64,000 nt of DNA from Secundilactobacillus odoratitofui DSM 19909 = JCM 15043 (GCF_001434895.1 NZ_AZEE01000028.1:248502-312501), one strand, 5' to 3'; shown: positions 34,531 through 44,314, counted from the stretch's first letter. Numbers and translations: made by a program. The notes: generated by a model from the letters alone, not told the origin.

Positions 34531-37185
34531 TTAAAATCGAGAGGTCAACGAAGTTTTCCGCTTCCACCAGTAGATGGTGATGCACAGACCAACACTAACT
34601 AACGAAACAAGTAAACCGAGGTTAAAAAGGGGTGGCCAGTAATGCATCTGAATCTGATGCTGTCCTTTAGTTAACTTCAGGGCCATGAAGGTGCCAGCAA
34701 CTTGAATCGGTTTGGCACGTTTTCCGTCAACGGTGACGTACCAGCCTTTACTGTACGGAACAGTTGTCATCAGTGTGGCATGAGCAGACTTAATCGTGAC
34801 GTTACCCGTGAGACTACTTTCGTTATAACTTGTGATTTTAAGTGGTGATTGATTGAGCTGCTTCACGCCTGTTTGGAACTGTTGGTTATTGAACTGATAG
34901 AGTGTGAAATTTTGTAACCATAATGAGCCCTTTTTCATCGTTAATTGCAGTTTGATTTGTTTACCTTTTTGGTGATTGGCAACGTTGACCACAACCGTGT
35001 TGCGGTAGGTTGGGTACTGACTTAACGTATGGTTGTTCATCGTGATGGTGACGTTATCATCGTTCATATTCGCACCTAGCGTCAAGTAGTAGGCGTCATT
35101 GCTTTGTGGCGTGAAGTAAAACGTGATGACACCAGGTTTAACCAAATTTGATTTTTGAAGAATTGCGCCAGTTAACTTAGTTTGTTGCTTGACGTTTTGG
35201 AAGACGACCCGGTTAAAGTTCGACGCGGTAAATAAGTGTCGATCCTTTGAACGGCCGGTAAGCGCCGCCCACAAGTTAGACTGGTACTGAGTTGGGTCCT
35301 TAGTGGTATTTTTCAACGTTGTAATTTGATTGCTAGCAACAAATCCTAGTGGTAAGGCATTTTGGTTCTTGTAGGTGGCAATCAAGCCATCCTGACGTAT
35401 TTTTTGGTAACTGGCTAAATCAGCCCGGGTTGAAACGGTGTTAACAATGCTTGACGATAGCGGTGATGACGCTGAGCTCGATGCAGATTGCTGGTTTAAG
35501 AAATACCGCATATTCAACAGTGAATCGCTCAGGAGCGTGCCATTCGTATAGGTGACAAACCCATCGCCATCTGGTTCGCCAATGTTACCCATAAAAGTCG
35601 GCATACTCTTCTCAAGTGTAGAAGAGAACACCGAACCGCCATTGAATTGGCCGGACAGTGGGTCGTTTTTAGTCCGCATGAACGTTGGTGTCATTCGATA
35701 CCAACTTTGATCAGAGGAAGTGACCGCTTTGGCTTGTTTAGCCAGAACCTGTTGGTAATTTTGATATTCCGGTTCAGTTACGTAGCTAATGTGGTTTAAA
35801 CTGGTTGCTGCATTACTGGTCAATTCAATCATTGCAAAACTCACAAAGGCCAACTGATAAACCCAGGTTCTTTTATTCGGTAGGGCAATCAGGCAACCCG
35901 CGGCAACGAATAACAGACCACCAATCACGATTTGGTTACGGCTCAAAAAACTAAATTGTTTGAGATCTAACCAAACGTAGGCGATGACCATACCAACAAT
36001 CAAGGTAATGATGCCAATTTGCCAGAGTTTTGGTGAAAAATCTGGTTGAAGTGTGTTGGCCGCCAACCAAATCAACCAAAAACTTACGACAAAAGAGAAT
36101 CGGTAGGGGTACCAAATTGGAAATTGCATGCCGTGCCAAAGTAAGTCCAACGGTTCAAAACATAGCGATAGTGCCAAAATTAACGTGACGCCACCCGCCA
36201 ACCAGCGCGTCCGACGGGGTTGCTTTTTTTGCATAAAAAAGAGTAGTGCGCCTAAAATCGCAATACTACCAATGAATAGGTTTGGCGTTCCCTTAGGCAT
36301 TTGGTTGAAATTGAAACTGCCGAGGAAAAACTTGGCAACCATTTTGGTTGGAAAATATTCAAACTTGGCTGACCAGTCAGTTTGAGTATACTTGGTTTTA
36401 CTTAAACTCAATGCATACCATGTTGGCAGTAAGGTCACCGCAGCGATGCCACCAGCCAGCAATGAACTGACAATAAAGCGTCTAAGTTGAATTAAACCTT
36501 GACGTAATGTCGTCCAGTTAGCCAACCAACGCCACAAGAAGAACAAACCGGTAAACAAGCAGACCATATAAGCCATATAGTAGTTAATAATTAGTAGGGC
36601 AGCCAGCCAACCGACATAAAAGCGCATGCGCCCAATGGTCATCAACTGCATGAGTCCCCAAATAACCAGTGGTAAAATAACAATGGCATCCAACCACATT
36701 AAATTGAGTTGGTTGGCAATCATCCAGCCCATCAACGCATAACTGGTTGAAAAAGCTAAAACTGGCAAATGGGGCTGCACCTTGGTTTTAATCAAAAGCC
36801 AAGCAAAACTTAGCCCAGCAGCGCCGTACTTTAATACCGTTAGCCAAAAAATGGCCGTTGGTAAGTTATGATCGCTAAAAACCAATAAAATCAGGTTGAA
36901 TGGACTTAATAAGTAGTAAGTCCAGACACCAAACATTTCACCCCCCAAAGCTTTTTGAAAGGTATAAAACAGCCCACTTGGGTCGTTCAGCAAGGTGTGG
37001 CGGAAATAGGCAAAAAAATCGACGTATTGCTGACCTAAGTCAACCGTTAATAACGTTGAGTTGCCAAAGGGGGCCATGTGACGATATGCAAAATAACTAC
37101 CCATTATAAGTGCTGGTATCAAAAAACTTAACGACAGCAACGTTAGTTTTTCGTGTTGTCGAATGGTGCGAATAAGTGCTTTCAA
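34531..37185 (-). CDS. yfhO: YfhO family polytopic membrane protein
   Basis: An 884-residue membrane protein. About 12-13 TM segments occupy the first 460 residues, then a long extracytoplasmic region (about 460-845) follows, and a last TM near the C-terminus precedes a basic tail (WWKRKTSLTSRF). YfhO proteins resemble GT-C glycosyltransferases, and family members have been linked to glycosylation of teichoic acids. The N-terminal loop DLGQQYVDFFAYFRH carries the acidic residues typical of that fold. The start is TTG 37185, seven bases after GGAGG on the minus strand; the TTG at 37191 is too close. Monocistronic. Confidence 0.88.
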   Translation of the reverse strand: MKALIRTIRQHEKLTLLSLSFLIPALIMGSYFAYRHMAPFGNSTLLTVDLGQQYVDFFAYFRHTLLNDPSGLFYTFQKALGGEMFGVWTYYLLSPFNLILLVFSDHNLPTAIFWLTVLKYGAAGLSFAWLLIKTKVQPHLPVLAFSTSYALMGWMIANQLNLMWLDAIVILPLVIWGLMQLMTIGRMRFYVGWLAALLIINYYMAYMVCLFTGLFFLWRWLANWTTLRQGLIQLRRFIVSSLLAGGIAAVTLLPTWYALSLSKTKYTQTDWSAKFEYFPTKMVAKFFLGSFNFNQMPKGTPNLFIGSIAILGALLFFMQKKQPRRTRWLAGGVTLILALSLCFEPLDLLWHGMQFPIWYPYRFSFVVSFWLIWLAANTLQPDFSPKLWQIGIITLIVGMVIAYVWLDLKQFSFLSRNQIVIGGLLFVAAGCLIALPNKRTWVYQLAFVSFAMIELTSNAATSLNHISYVTEPEYQNYQQVLAKQAKAVTSSDQSWYRMTPTFMRTKNDPLSGQFNGGSVFSSTLEKSMPTFMGNIGEPDGDGFVTYTNGTLLSDSLLNMRYFLNQQSASSSASSPLSSSIVNTVSTRADLASYQKIRQDGLIATYKNQNALPLGFVASNQITTLKNTTKDPTQYQSNLWAALTGRSKDRHLFTASNFNRVVFQNVKQQTKLTGAILQKSNLVKPGVITFYFTPQSNDAYYLTLGANMNDDNVTITMNNHTLSQYPTYRNTVVVNVANHQKGKQIKLQLTMKKGSLWLQNFTLYQFNNQQFQTGVKQLNQSPLKITSYNESSLTGNVTIKSAHATLMTTVPYSKGWYVTVDGKRAKPIQVAGTFMALKLTKGQHQIQMHYWPPLFNLGLLVSLVSVGLCITIYWWKRKTSLTSRF

Positions 37186-37572
37186 AAACAAACCTCCGAT
37201 AATCTAGTATCATTGTTGATCAATCGTTCACCCTTGAGTGCTGACGAACCGATTTCACACAGGTGAGACTACTCGCTAATTATTTCATTATAGCAAGAAT
37301 CATTTCAATCGTTTTGAATAATCGCCAGGTTTGACTGAATTTTAAACGTCAATATGTAAAATACGACTAATTAGGTGCCATTTTTCTGAGGTTCAATCCA
37401 AATTTACGGGTGCATCCAGTATCAGAAGTACCCACCAGCACGCCAGTTGCACAGGTGTTAAACAATTTCATTCCTAAAAAAGCATAAAAAGTTTTAAAAC
37501 CGCTCAAGGTGAATGGTTTCGTTAGGTGAATTCTGTTAGAATAATGAAGTTAGATAAGGAGCGTTCAGGACA
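37186..37572. promoter_or_regulatory. Divergent promoter region yfhO / pbp2B
   Basis: 387 bases without a gene. On the minus strand TGCTATAAT (TATAAT complement at 37287-37292) is an extended -10 for yfhO. On the plus side TTAGAATAAT near 37536-37545 is a weak -10 candidate for pbp2B. Nothing else recognisable was seen. Confidence 0.5.
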
Positions 37573-39666
37573 TTGAAAAATTTCTTTAGTCGATTTACTC
37601 AACACCAAACGCAGCGCAATAAATCATCCACAACAGCTCAAATTCCATTTCGGATGAATTTTTTATTCATTATTGTGGGTCTTTTATTTGCCGCGTTAAT
37701 TGCACAATTAGCTTATTTACAGATTCTCCACGGCACACAGTTAAAAGCCGAAGTTAATCGAACAGATAGTACAGTCGAAACCAACAACGTCCAACGTGGG
37801 ATGATTTTCGACTCAACTGGTCGGGTTTTGGTTGGTAATAAAACCCACCAAGCTATTAGCTATACCAAAGGCGTTAACGTACTTTCGGGTGATATGTACA
37901 AAATTGCCAATCGACTTGGTCAATATTTGACGGTGCCAACGGGGAGTTTGACCAAACGTAACCGGGCTGATTATTACTTAGCCTCATCAGCTCGACTAAA
38001 TAAGGTCAAGTCCCATATTTCCGGTATCGATAACATGACCAGTTCGGCTGCAACGGATAAGGAACTTCAATATATCTACGCACATCCATCCGAATTTAAG
38101 TTAACTAAACAACAAACCAATAATGCGATGATTTATGCCAAGATGAGTGGTGCTTATTCACTTTCAACGACTTACATCAAAGAAACCGGTGTAACGAGTA
38201 AGGAACTGGCTGAAGTTGGTGAACACTTAGGCGAAATGCCGGGGGTCAAGGTTGGTACCAGTTGGACACGTGATTATCCGTACGGCAGTTCATTGAAGAG
38301 TATCTTGGGTACCGTTTCATCGGAAAAGGTTGGGTTACCAGATAGTAAAGTTAACCAATACCTTGCCCAAGGCTACTCACGTAATGATTCTGTTGGTCAA
38401 AGTTACCTTGAGGAACAGTATGAATCCGTTCTACGAGGAACTAAGTCGCAGACGGATGTGGAAGTTTCAGGGACCAAGATCATGAAGGAAGTCAAAAAGT
38501 ACGGTGGTAAGAAGGGTGATAACCTACAATTAACCATCAACGCTGGCTTCCAAAAGAAACTTCAAAGTTTGGTTCGCTCAGCTGAAGCTGGTGCTGGTGG
38601 CGATTCTACTGGGGTTTATGCTGTTGTGATGAATCCTAACACCGGTGCAGTTATCGGTATGGCAGGGGTCGATCGCAATCCTTCAACTGGAAAAGTGACG
38701 ACCAATGCATTAGGTACGATCAATAGTTCAATCACCATGGGGTCAGTCGTTAAAGGTGCCATGATTTCTGGTGCCTTGATGGACGGTGTCATCACACCAT
38801 CCAACAACACCTTGACCGATATGCCAATTACCGTTGGTGGCACTAAAAAGGCATCATGGTTTAATAAGAATGGTGGCGCCAATATGGCAGTGAACGCTTC
38901 AACAGCGCTGGAAGTTTCTTCTAACTCATACATGATGCAACTGGCCATGAAGGAAGGTAACTTCAATTACACTTCAGGTGCGGCATTGACGATGAGCACA
39001 AGTATTTTTAGTAAGTTGCGTGGTTACTTCAACCAATTTGGGTTGGGCGTCAAAACTGGCATTGACTTACCAGGTGAAACAACTGGGATTGCCGGTTCAA
39101 GTTCTAAAGCCCACATTGGGAACGCCTTAGACGAATCATTTGGTAACTACGATGCTTATACGACCATGCAAGTTGCACAATATATGTCAACCATTGCCAA
39201 CGGTGGTTATCGAATCCAGCCACATTTGCTATCATCAATTCGTGGTACGAGTAAAAGCGGTGGTCTGGGTGCAGTTAAAGCATCTGTGACACCAACCGTG
39301 TTAAACGAAATTGACATGACGGCAGCTCAACGTAGATTGGTTACTGAAGGGTTGTACGATGTGGTGCACGGTACCAACACTTATAAGACTGGTGGCGAGT
39401 TGTCCTCAATCAAGCCTGAAATTTCGGCTAAAACTGGGACTGCCCAAACCTACTATAAGGGGACTGAGACCGTCACCTTGAGTTTGGCGTCATACGCACC
39501 ATCGACGCATCCACAAGTCGTCGTTGCACTTGCAATGCCAAACCTGAACTACAACGCCGAAGATAATAACATGAAGTTGGCCAAACAAATTTACTCTGCA
39601 TATTGGAGTATGGTTCAGTCAACCTCAACCATTAATTCGACAAGTTCTTCAAGCTCTAGTTACTAA
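37573..39666 (+). CDS. Class B penicillin-binding protein (PBP2B-like transpeptidase)
   Basis: A 697-residue peptidoglycan transpeptidase: short cytoplasmic tail, one TM (about 29-50), dimerisation/pedestal domain (about 55-330), then the penicillin-binding domain. Active-site motifs are S391-VVK, S449-S-N and K620-TGT. The tail is Ser/Thr-rich. Family members with PBP dimer plus transpeptidase domains act with FtsW- or RodA-type glycosyltransferases in division or elongation. It stands alone here rather than in the dcw cluster, so the exact role is open. The start is TTG 37573 after AAGGAG, 11 bases upstream. Confidence 0.93.
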   Translation: MKNFFSRFTQHQTQRNKSSTTAQIPFRMNFLFIIVGLLFAALIAQLAYLQILHGTQLKAEVNRTDSTVETNNVQRGMIFDSTGRVLVGNKTHQAISYTKGVNVLSGDMYKIANRLGQYLTVPTGSLTKRNRADYYLASSARLNKVKSHISGIDNMTSSAATDKELQYIYAHPSEFKLTKQQTNNAMIYAKMSGAYSLSTTYIKETGVTSKELAEVGEHLGEMPGVKVGTSWTRDYPYGSSLKSILGTVSSEKVGLPDSKVNQYLAQGYSRNDSVGQSYLEEQYESVLRGTKSQTDVEVSGTKIMKEVKKYGGKKGDNLQLTINAGFQKKLQSLVRSAEAGAGGDSTGVYAVVMNPNTGAVIGMAGVDRNPSTGKVTTNALGTINSSITMGSVVKGAMISGALMDGVITPSNNTLTDMPITVGGTKKASWFNKNGGANMAVNASTALEVSSNSYMMQLAMKEGNFNYTSGAALTMSTSIFSKLRGYFNQFGLGVKTGIDLPGETTGIAGSSSKAHIGNALDESFGNYDAYTTMQVAQYMSTIANGGYRIQPHLLSSIRGTSKSGGLGAVKASVTPTVLNEIDMTAAQRRLVTEGLYDVVHGTNTYKTGGELSSIKPEISAKTGTAQTYYKGTETVTLSLASYAPSTHPQVVVALAMPNLNYNAEDNNMKLAKQIYSAYWSMVQSTSTINSTSSSSSSY

Positions 39667-39696
39667 TTTGCGGTTTAAATAAACGACAAGCTACAC

Positions 39697-39729
39697 AAAA
39701 CTGTTCGTCTGTTGACGGGCAGTTTTTTT
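39697..39729 (+). terminator. Terminator after pbp2B
   Basis: AAAACTGTTCGTC (39697-39709) pairs with GACGGGCAGTTTT (39714-39726), then T-run. Confidence 0.85.
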
Positions 39730-39895
39730 GCTGATGATCACCTTTGAGTGCGATACTAAACCATTTTTTAGAGCTGTAAAGTAAATTTACTTAACAAATA
39801 TGATAATTAGGCTGGTAATTATTCTGAATAAATGATAAAATACTACGAGTTAAGGCTTTATGCCAAATCTTAAATACGTAGGGAGGTCAGAAGCC

Positions 39896-40045
39896 ATGCG
39901 CGTACACATTACGTTAGAATGTACCGAATGTCACGAACAAAACTACTTATCAAGTAAAAACCGTCGTAACAACCCTGACCGGGTAGAACTTAACAAGTAT
40001 TGCCCACGTCAACACAAGGTGACATTACACAAGGAAACAAAATAA
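39896..40045 (+). CDS. rpmG: 50S ribosomal protein L33
   Basis: A 49-residue L33, [18 protein letters not shown] then [21 protein letters not shown]. The first zinc pair CTEC is intact, but the second is C...H (CPRQH) rather than CxxC, a form common in lactobacilli. ATG 39896 is chosen for GGGAGG nine bases upstream; the frame opens earlier at 39860 without a site. Followed at once by a terminator. Confidence 0.93.
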   Translation: MRVHITLECTECHEQNYLSSKNRRNNPDRVELNKYCPRQHKVTLHKETK

Positions 40046-40077
40046 AGGCATAGGCGATGAGCCTGCGCCTTTTTTAT
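40044..40077 (+). terminator. Terminator after rpmG
   Basis: AAAGGCATAGGC pairs with GCCTGCGCCTTT across a GATGA loop (one internal mismatch pair), then T6. Confidence 0.82.
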
Positions 40078-40100
40078 TTTAAACATGAAGGAGCGAGAGG

Positions 40101-40646
40101 ATGGCAACCAAAAAAGCAGTCCGCGAACAAATCATTGCGTCATTATCAAATATGCCCGATGACGTTCGACAATTCCAAGCAGGAACCTTATATGAGCGTT
40201 TATTTGCCTCTAAAGAGTGGGAACGCAGTCAAACGATTGCCGTGACCTTATCAACTGGTTTTGAGCTTGATACGGCACCAATTATTGAGGCCGCAAAACA
40301 GGCCCGCAAACAAATTGTGATTCCAAAAACTTTTCCGGATCGACAAATGGTGTTTGTGCCACTAACTGACGCCATTCAACTCACTAAGTCTAGTTTTGGT
40401 ATCTTAGAACCTGAAAATGGGACTCCAGTTGCTAAAGACCAGATTGATCTAGTGGTGGTCCCGGGACTTGGTTTTACCAATTCGGGCGAACGACTCGGCT
40501 TTGGTGGGGGCTATTACGATCGCTTCCTAGCAGATTATCAAGGTAAGACTGTGACTGTTGCATTTGATGCACAAGTCTTTAAAACACCAAAATGGCGGGT
40601 TTATGATCACGATATTTTGGTACAACACGTCATAACAAGTCACTAA
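40101..40646 (+). CDS. fthC: 5-formyltetrahydrofolate cyclo-ligase
   Basis: 181 residues. It converts 5-formyl-THF to 5,10-methenyl-THF with ATP. Conserved parts are KKAVREQIIASL at the start, TGFELDTAPIIEAA and the signature VVPGLGF...RLGFGGGYYDRFL. AAGGAGCGAGAGG precedes ATG 40101. It heads the fthC-rhomboid-yqgQ-glcK-rhodanese run seen in many Firmicutes, with short gaps throughout. Confidence 0.95.
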   Translation: MATKKAVREQIIASLSNMPDDVRQFQAGTLYERLFASKEWERSQTIAVTLSTGFELDTAPIIEAAKQARKQIVIPKTFPDRQMVFVPLTDAIQLTKSSFGILEPENGTPVAKDQIDLVVVPGLGFTNSGERLGFGGGYYDRFLADYQGKTVTVAFDAQVFKTPKWRVYDHDILVQHVITSH

Positions 40647-40657
40647 GGGGGCAATGT

Positions 40658-41329
40658 ATGCAACAAGTTAAACGGTGGTTAGCAGGGCCTTACATGACAG
40701 TTGGTTTGATCATCATCATGGTATTAGTCTATGGTGCCGAGACAGTTGCCGGTGGTGCCAGTAATTCAAACGTCCTAATTGAATTTGGTGCAAAGGTTAA
40801 CGTTTTGATTCAAGATGGTCAGTGGTGGCGGTTTATTACACCGGTTTTCCTACACGCCGGCTTTGAACATCTGCTACTGAATATGGTGACGCTATACTTT
40901 TTAGGTTATCAAATCGAAGCAATCTTTGGGCACTGGCGTTTCTTGGGGATTTTCCTGCTATCAGGTATTGGCGGTAACTTTGCTAGTTTTGCCTTTAATC
41001 CCAACGCCATTTCCGCTGGTTCAAGTACGGCCATTTTTGGCCTCTTTGGTGCCTTTTTGATGCTTGGTGAATCATTTTGGGAAAACCCCTATATTCGCCA
41101 AATGACCAAGACGTTTTTACTGTTTATCGCGATGAACTTAGTCTTTGGTTTTCTGTCAACTGGTATCGACTTGGCAGGCCATATCGGTGGGCTTATCATC
41201 GGTTTTCTGGCCGGATACATTGTCGGTGTCCCGAAAATAGGTCAAATCAGTTTCATAAAACGAATTTTTTCTGTAATCGTTACCATTCTGATGATTATTG
41301 GGCTATACTATTATGGCATTACGTTGTAA
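40658..41329 (+). CDS. Rhomboid family intramembrane serine protease
   Basis: 223 residues with six or so TM segments. The catalytic dyad is visible as S123 in AGSSTAIFGLFGA and H175 in DLAGHIGGLIIG; the HxxxN-type loop appears as HAGFEHLLLNM. It resembles GluP/YqgP but lacks the N-terminal cytosolic domain of the Bacillus protein. The neighbours yqgQ and glcK match the Bacillus yqgP-yqgQ-glcK order. Substrate unknown. Confidence 0.93.
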   Translation: MQQVKRWLAGPYMTVGLIIIMVLVYGAETVAGGASNSNVLIEFGAKVNVLIQDGQWWRFITPVFLHAGFEHLLLNMVTLYFLGYQIEAIFGHWRFLGIFLLSGIGGNFASFAFNPNAISAGSSTAIFGLFGAFLMLGESFWENPYIRQMTKTFLLFIAMNLVFGFLSTGIDLAGHIGGLIIGFLAGYIVGVPKIGQISFIKRIFSVIVTILMIIGLYYYGITL

Positions 41330-41368
41330 AATAATAGAAGATTGTGTGAGGAATTGGAGGATGTCGAA

Positions 41369-41578
41369 ATGAAAACGCTCTATGATGTACAACAATTGCT
41401 AAAACAGTTCGGCGTCTACGTCTACGTGGGCAAGCGATTATGGGATATTGAAGTGATGGCGTTAGAGTTGGATCATTTGCATGACGCTAACTTGATTGAC
41501 CATGCGACGTTCGCACACGCAAAACTCGTTTTAACACACGAACACCGTCTCGAAGAAGCACGTGAGAACACGAAATAA
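41369..41578 (+). CDS. yqgQ: YqgQ family (DUF910) protein
   Basis: A 69-residue helical protein (MKTLYDVQQLLKQFGVYVYV, then WDIEVMALELDHLHDANLI). YqgQ may bind nucleic acid, but the role is not established. ATG 41369 has GGAGG eight bases upstream; the frame opens at a TTG (41342). It lies between the rhomboid and glucokinase genes as in Bacillus. Confidence 0.9.
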   Translation: MKTLYDVQQLLKQFGVYVYVGKRLWDIEVMALELDHLHDANLIDHATFAHAKLVLTHEHRLEEARENTK

Positions 41579-41597
41579 GTCTGGAGGAACAAAGTTC

Positions 41598-42572
41598 ATG
41601 GCAAAGAGTTTGATTGGTATTGATTTAGGTGGTACAACCACGAAGATCGCATTCGTATCACGCGAAGGTGAGATCATGCAAAAGTGGAGTATCCCAACCG
41701 ATGTTAGCGATGAAGGTAAGCATATCGTACCTAACATCATTGCATCACTTAAAAAAACAATGACGGATTCAGGTTACACTAAGGATCAATTTATGGGTAT
41801 CGGCATGGGTACACCAGGTGCCGTTGATATTGAAGCCGGTACGGTGATTGGGGCCTTCAACCTGAACTGGAAAACGACGCAACACGTTCGCGATCAGATT
41901 CAAGCTGAACTTGGTCTTCAATTAGTGCTCGAAAACGACGCTAACGTTGCTGCTCTTGGTGAATTTTGGAAGGGTGCCGGTGAAAAAGATCAGGATGTTA
42001 TTTTTGTAACGTTGGGTACTGGCGTTGGCGGTGGTGTTATCGCTGGCGGTCAATTGCTCCACGGAATCAATGGCGGTGCCGGTGAACTTGGGCACATTAC
42101 TGTGCAACCTAACGGATATCAATGTACTTGTGGCAAGCGCGGTTGTCTTGAACAGTACTCTTCTGCTACTGGTATCGTGCACGTTGCACGTGACATGGCC
42201 GTTGAATTTACTGGTAAGTCACGTTTGAAGGAATTATTCGATAACCACGAAGAAGTGACTTCAAAGATGGTCGTTTACCTAGCAGATAATGGTGATATCT
42301 TGGCTAACCGGATCGTTGATCGTGTTTCGTTCTACCTTGGTTTAGCATTGGCTAACAGTGCTAACATTTTGAACCCAGCCAACATCATCATTGGCGGCGG
42401 TGTATCAGCAGCCGGTAACACGCTCTTACAACCAACTACGCGTTACTTCCAAGAAAACACCTTCCCAGCCGTTCGTGATTCAACTCGGCTTAAACTTGCA
42501 CAACTTGGCAACGATGCAGGGGCCATTGGTGCTTCATCATTAGCTTTAAGATTTGAAAATGCACGTGCCTAA
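41598..42572 (+). CDS. glcK: ROK family glucokinase
   Basis: 324 residues. It phosphorylates glucose with ATP. The phosphate-binding loop is IGIDLGGTTTKIAF, sugar-binding ENDANVAALGE, and a ROK zinc motif GHITVQPNGYQCTCGKRGCLEQ with H and three Cys is intact. CTGGAGGAAC precedes ATG 41598; the frame extends to 41562 without support. It sits in the fthC-to-rhodanese run. Confidence 0.96.
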   Translation: MAKSLIGIDLGGTTTKIAFVSREGEIMQKWSIPTDVSDEGKHIVPNIIASLKKTMTDSGYTKDQFMGIGMGTPGAVDIEAGTVIGAFNLNWKTTQHVRDQIQAELGLQLVLENDANVAALGEFWKGAGEKDQDVIFVTLGTGVGGGVIAGGQLLHGINGGAGELGHITVQPNGYQCTCGKRGCLEQYSSATGIVHVARDMAVEFTGKSRLKELFDNHEEVTSKMVVYLADNGDILANRIVDRVSFYLGLALANSANILNPANIIIGGGVSAAGNTLLQPTTRYFQENTFPAVRDSTRLKLAQLGNDAGAIGASSLALRFENARA

Positions 42573-42601
42573 TTAATTTTCCGTTTGAAAGGACGATACA
42601 C

Positions 42602-43015
42602 ATGGCAATTGTAGCAATGTCAACTATGACACTTTACACTATCATCTTGTTGATTTTACTGGTTGTGTTTGCGCTTTGGCGTCTCTATGGCGTCTACCAA
42701 CGCAATCAAGCCGCTAAATTAATTGATGAGAAAACCTTCAAGGAAGGAATGCGCAAGGCCCAAGTCATCGACGTTCGTGAAAAGCGTGATTTTGACGCTG
42801 GCCACATTCTAGGTGCCCGCAACATTCCGTATTCAACAATGCGTTCATTTTACCAACAGATTCGTAAGGACCTTCCCGTTTATCTTTATGATCAAGGTAA
42901 AGAAATGAGTGCCCGTGCCGCAATTCTATTAAAGAAAAACGGTTACGAAGATATCTACATCCTCAAAACTGGTTATGCCCGTTGGGATGGTAAGACCAAA
43001 AAAGCGAGCGTTTAA
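42602..43015 (+). CDS. Membrane-anchored rhodanese-like protein without catalytic cysteine
   Basis: 137 residues: one N-terminal TM (about 10-30), then a rhodanese domain (about 40-130; QVIDVREKRDFDAGHILGARNIP). In active sulfurtransferases the loop following the YLYC-type strand starts with the catalytic Cys; here the strand reads YLYDQGKEMSARAA, with D97 at that place. It is therefore likely a non-enzymatic rhodanese fold used for binding. GAAAGGACG precedes the ATG. It is the last gene of the glcK run; a terminator follows. Confidence 0.88.
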   Translation: MAIVAMSTMTLYTIILLILLVVFALWRLYGVYQRNQAAKLIDEKTFKEGMRKAQVIDVREKRDFDAGHILGARNIPYSTMRSFYQQIRKDLPVYLYDQGKEMSARAAILLKKNGYEDIYILKTGYARWDGKTKKASV

Positions 43016-43046
43016 TTGATACGTATCAAATTAAGAGCGTCGCATC

Positions 43047-43086
43047 AAAAAGCAGCTAGGACATATTAGTCCTAGCTGCTTTATTC
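43047..43086. terminator. Bidirectional terminator after the rhodanese gene
   Basis: AAAGCAGCTAGGAC pairs perfectly with GTCCTAGCTGCTTT around a 6-base loop, with A-run and T-run flanks serving the converging DUF3042 gene too. Confidence 0.93.
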
Positions 43087-43095
43087 ATACCTGTT

Positions 43096-43269
43096 TTAAT
43101 GATGTGCTGAACGACTCTTACGAGCAGCGCGCTTTCGGTTGTCTTCTAAGCGTTCTTCTTCGTCTTCGATTGGTTCAACCACTTTTTTCTTAAATGAAAG
43201 TGCTGCGCCGGCAACTGCGCCAATCGTAGCAACTGTACCAAATAAAAATCCCTTTACAAAATGCTTCAT
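43096..43269 (-). CDS. DUF3042 family small membrane protein
   Basis: 57 residues, read on the minus strand from ATG 43269 to TAA 43096. It begins MKHFVKGFLFGTVATIGAVA, a single TM, followed by FKKKVVEPIEDEEERLEDN and the basic end RKRAARKSRSAHH. This matches the DUF3042 family found in Lactobacillales; function unknown. AGGGGG lies upstream of the start. It faces the rhodanese gene across a shared terminator and is divergent from miaA. Confidence 0.88.
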   Translation of the reverse strand: MKHFVKGFLFGTVATIGAVAGAALSFKKKVVEPIEDEEERLEDNRKRAARKSRSAHH

Positions 43270-43373
43270 TGTACAAGGCCCCCTAACAGGTTAAAATATG
43301 ATTTGTTAACTACATTATGCAGGTTTTAACGTTAAATATCCAGTAAATTAAAAAATATCATGGAGTGATGAAA

Positions 43374-44297
43374 TTGAAAAAAGTGCTGGCGATCATCGGA
43401 CCAACCGCAGTGGGCAAAACGGCACTGTCATTACAACTCGCCAAGCAGTTTAATGGTGAAATTATCTCAGGTGACTCAATGCAAGTCTACCGTGGCTTGG
43501 ATATTGGCACAGCCAAGATTTTACCAGACGAACGGGCAGGTATTCCGCATTACTTGATTGACATCCGAGACGTCAATCAACGGTATTCAGTGGCTGACTT
43601 TGTTGCTGAAGCAACCCAACTAATCTCTGAGATTACCAATCGCGGTGGCTTGCCAATTATTGTTGGCGGTACCGGTTTTTATCTGAAGGCGCTACTTTAC
43701 CAGATGAATTTGGGTGGTGATCATTACGATGAAACTGAAAATAATCGGCAAAAGTGGCATCAATTTGCGACTGAACAAGGGCAAACGGCATTATGGCAAC
43801 GCTTAAATGAATTGGACCCAGCTGCAGCTCAAAATATTCCGGTGAGCAATGAGCGTCGCGTCGTGCGAGCATTGGAAGTCTACGAGCGCACCGGGACGCG
43901 TTTTTCAGAGCAGCAAACCGAGTTATTGCCACGGTATGACGCTTACGTCGTTGGCTTAAATACCGACCGTGCCGTTTTATATGAACGAATCAATCAGCGA
44001 GTGGATTTAATGATGCACACGGGTCTGCTTGACGAGGCTCGGCAGTTATATGCTCAAGGCGGGAGGCAGTGGCAATCTGGCAAGGGCATCGGTTACCGAG
44101 AACTATTTGAATACTTTGACGGTCAACTGACCCAGGCGGCCGCTGTCGATAAAATTAAACTGGATACCAGACACTATGCGAAACGACAACTCACTTGGTT
44201 CAGGCATCAAATTCCAGTACACTGGTACGATTTAATTGAAGATCAGCAGGCTCAAAAACAAATTGGTACAGACATTTTGACCTGGCTTAAAAATTGA
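43374..44297 (+). CDS. miaA: tRNA dimethylallyltransferase
   Basis: 307 residues. It adds an isopentenyl group to A37 of tRNAs reading UNN codons. P-loop IIGPTAVGKTALS, SGDSMQVYRGLDIGTAK, IIVGGTGFYLKAL and QWQSGKGIGYRE with the C-terminal DTRHYAKRQLTWFR. The start chosen is TTG 43374, eight bases after GGAG (43362-43365); ATG 43368 is only two bases away from it. It is the standard neighbour of glnR in Firmicutes. Confidence 0.96.
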   Translation: MKKVLAIIGPTAVGKTALSLQLAKQFNGEIISGDSMQVYRGLDIGTAKILPDERAGIPHYLIDIRDVNQRYSVADFVAEATQLISEITNRGGLPIIVGGTGFYLKALLYQMNLGGDHYDETENNRQKWHQFATEQGQTALWQRLNELDPAAAQNIPVSNERRVVRALEVYERTGTRFSEQQTELLPRYDAYVVGLNTDRAVLYERINQRVDLMMHTGLLDEARQLYAQGGRQWQSGKGIGYRELFEYFDGQLTQAAAVDKIKLDTRHYAKRQLTWFRHQIPVHWYDLIEDQQAQKQIGTDILTWLKN

Positions 44298-44314
44298 TGT
44301 AATAAAATATAACA
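44298..44314 (+). promoter_or_regulatory. GlnR/TnrA-type operator
   Basis: TGTAATAAAATATAACA is a full match to TGTNA-N7-TNACA. It lies seven bases upstream of the glnR -35 box, so GlnR probably represses its own operon when nitrogen is plentiful. Confidence 0.82.
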
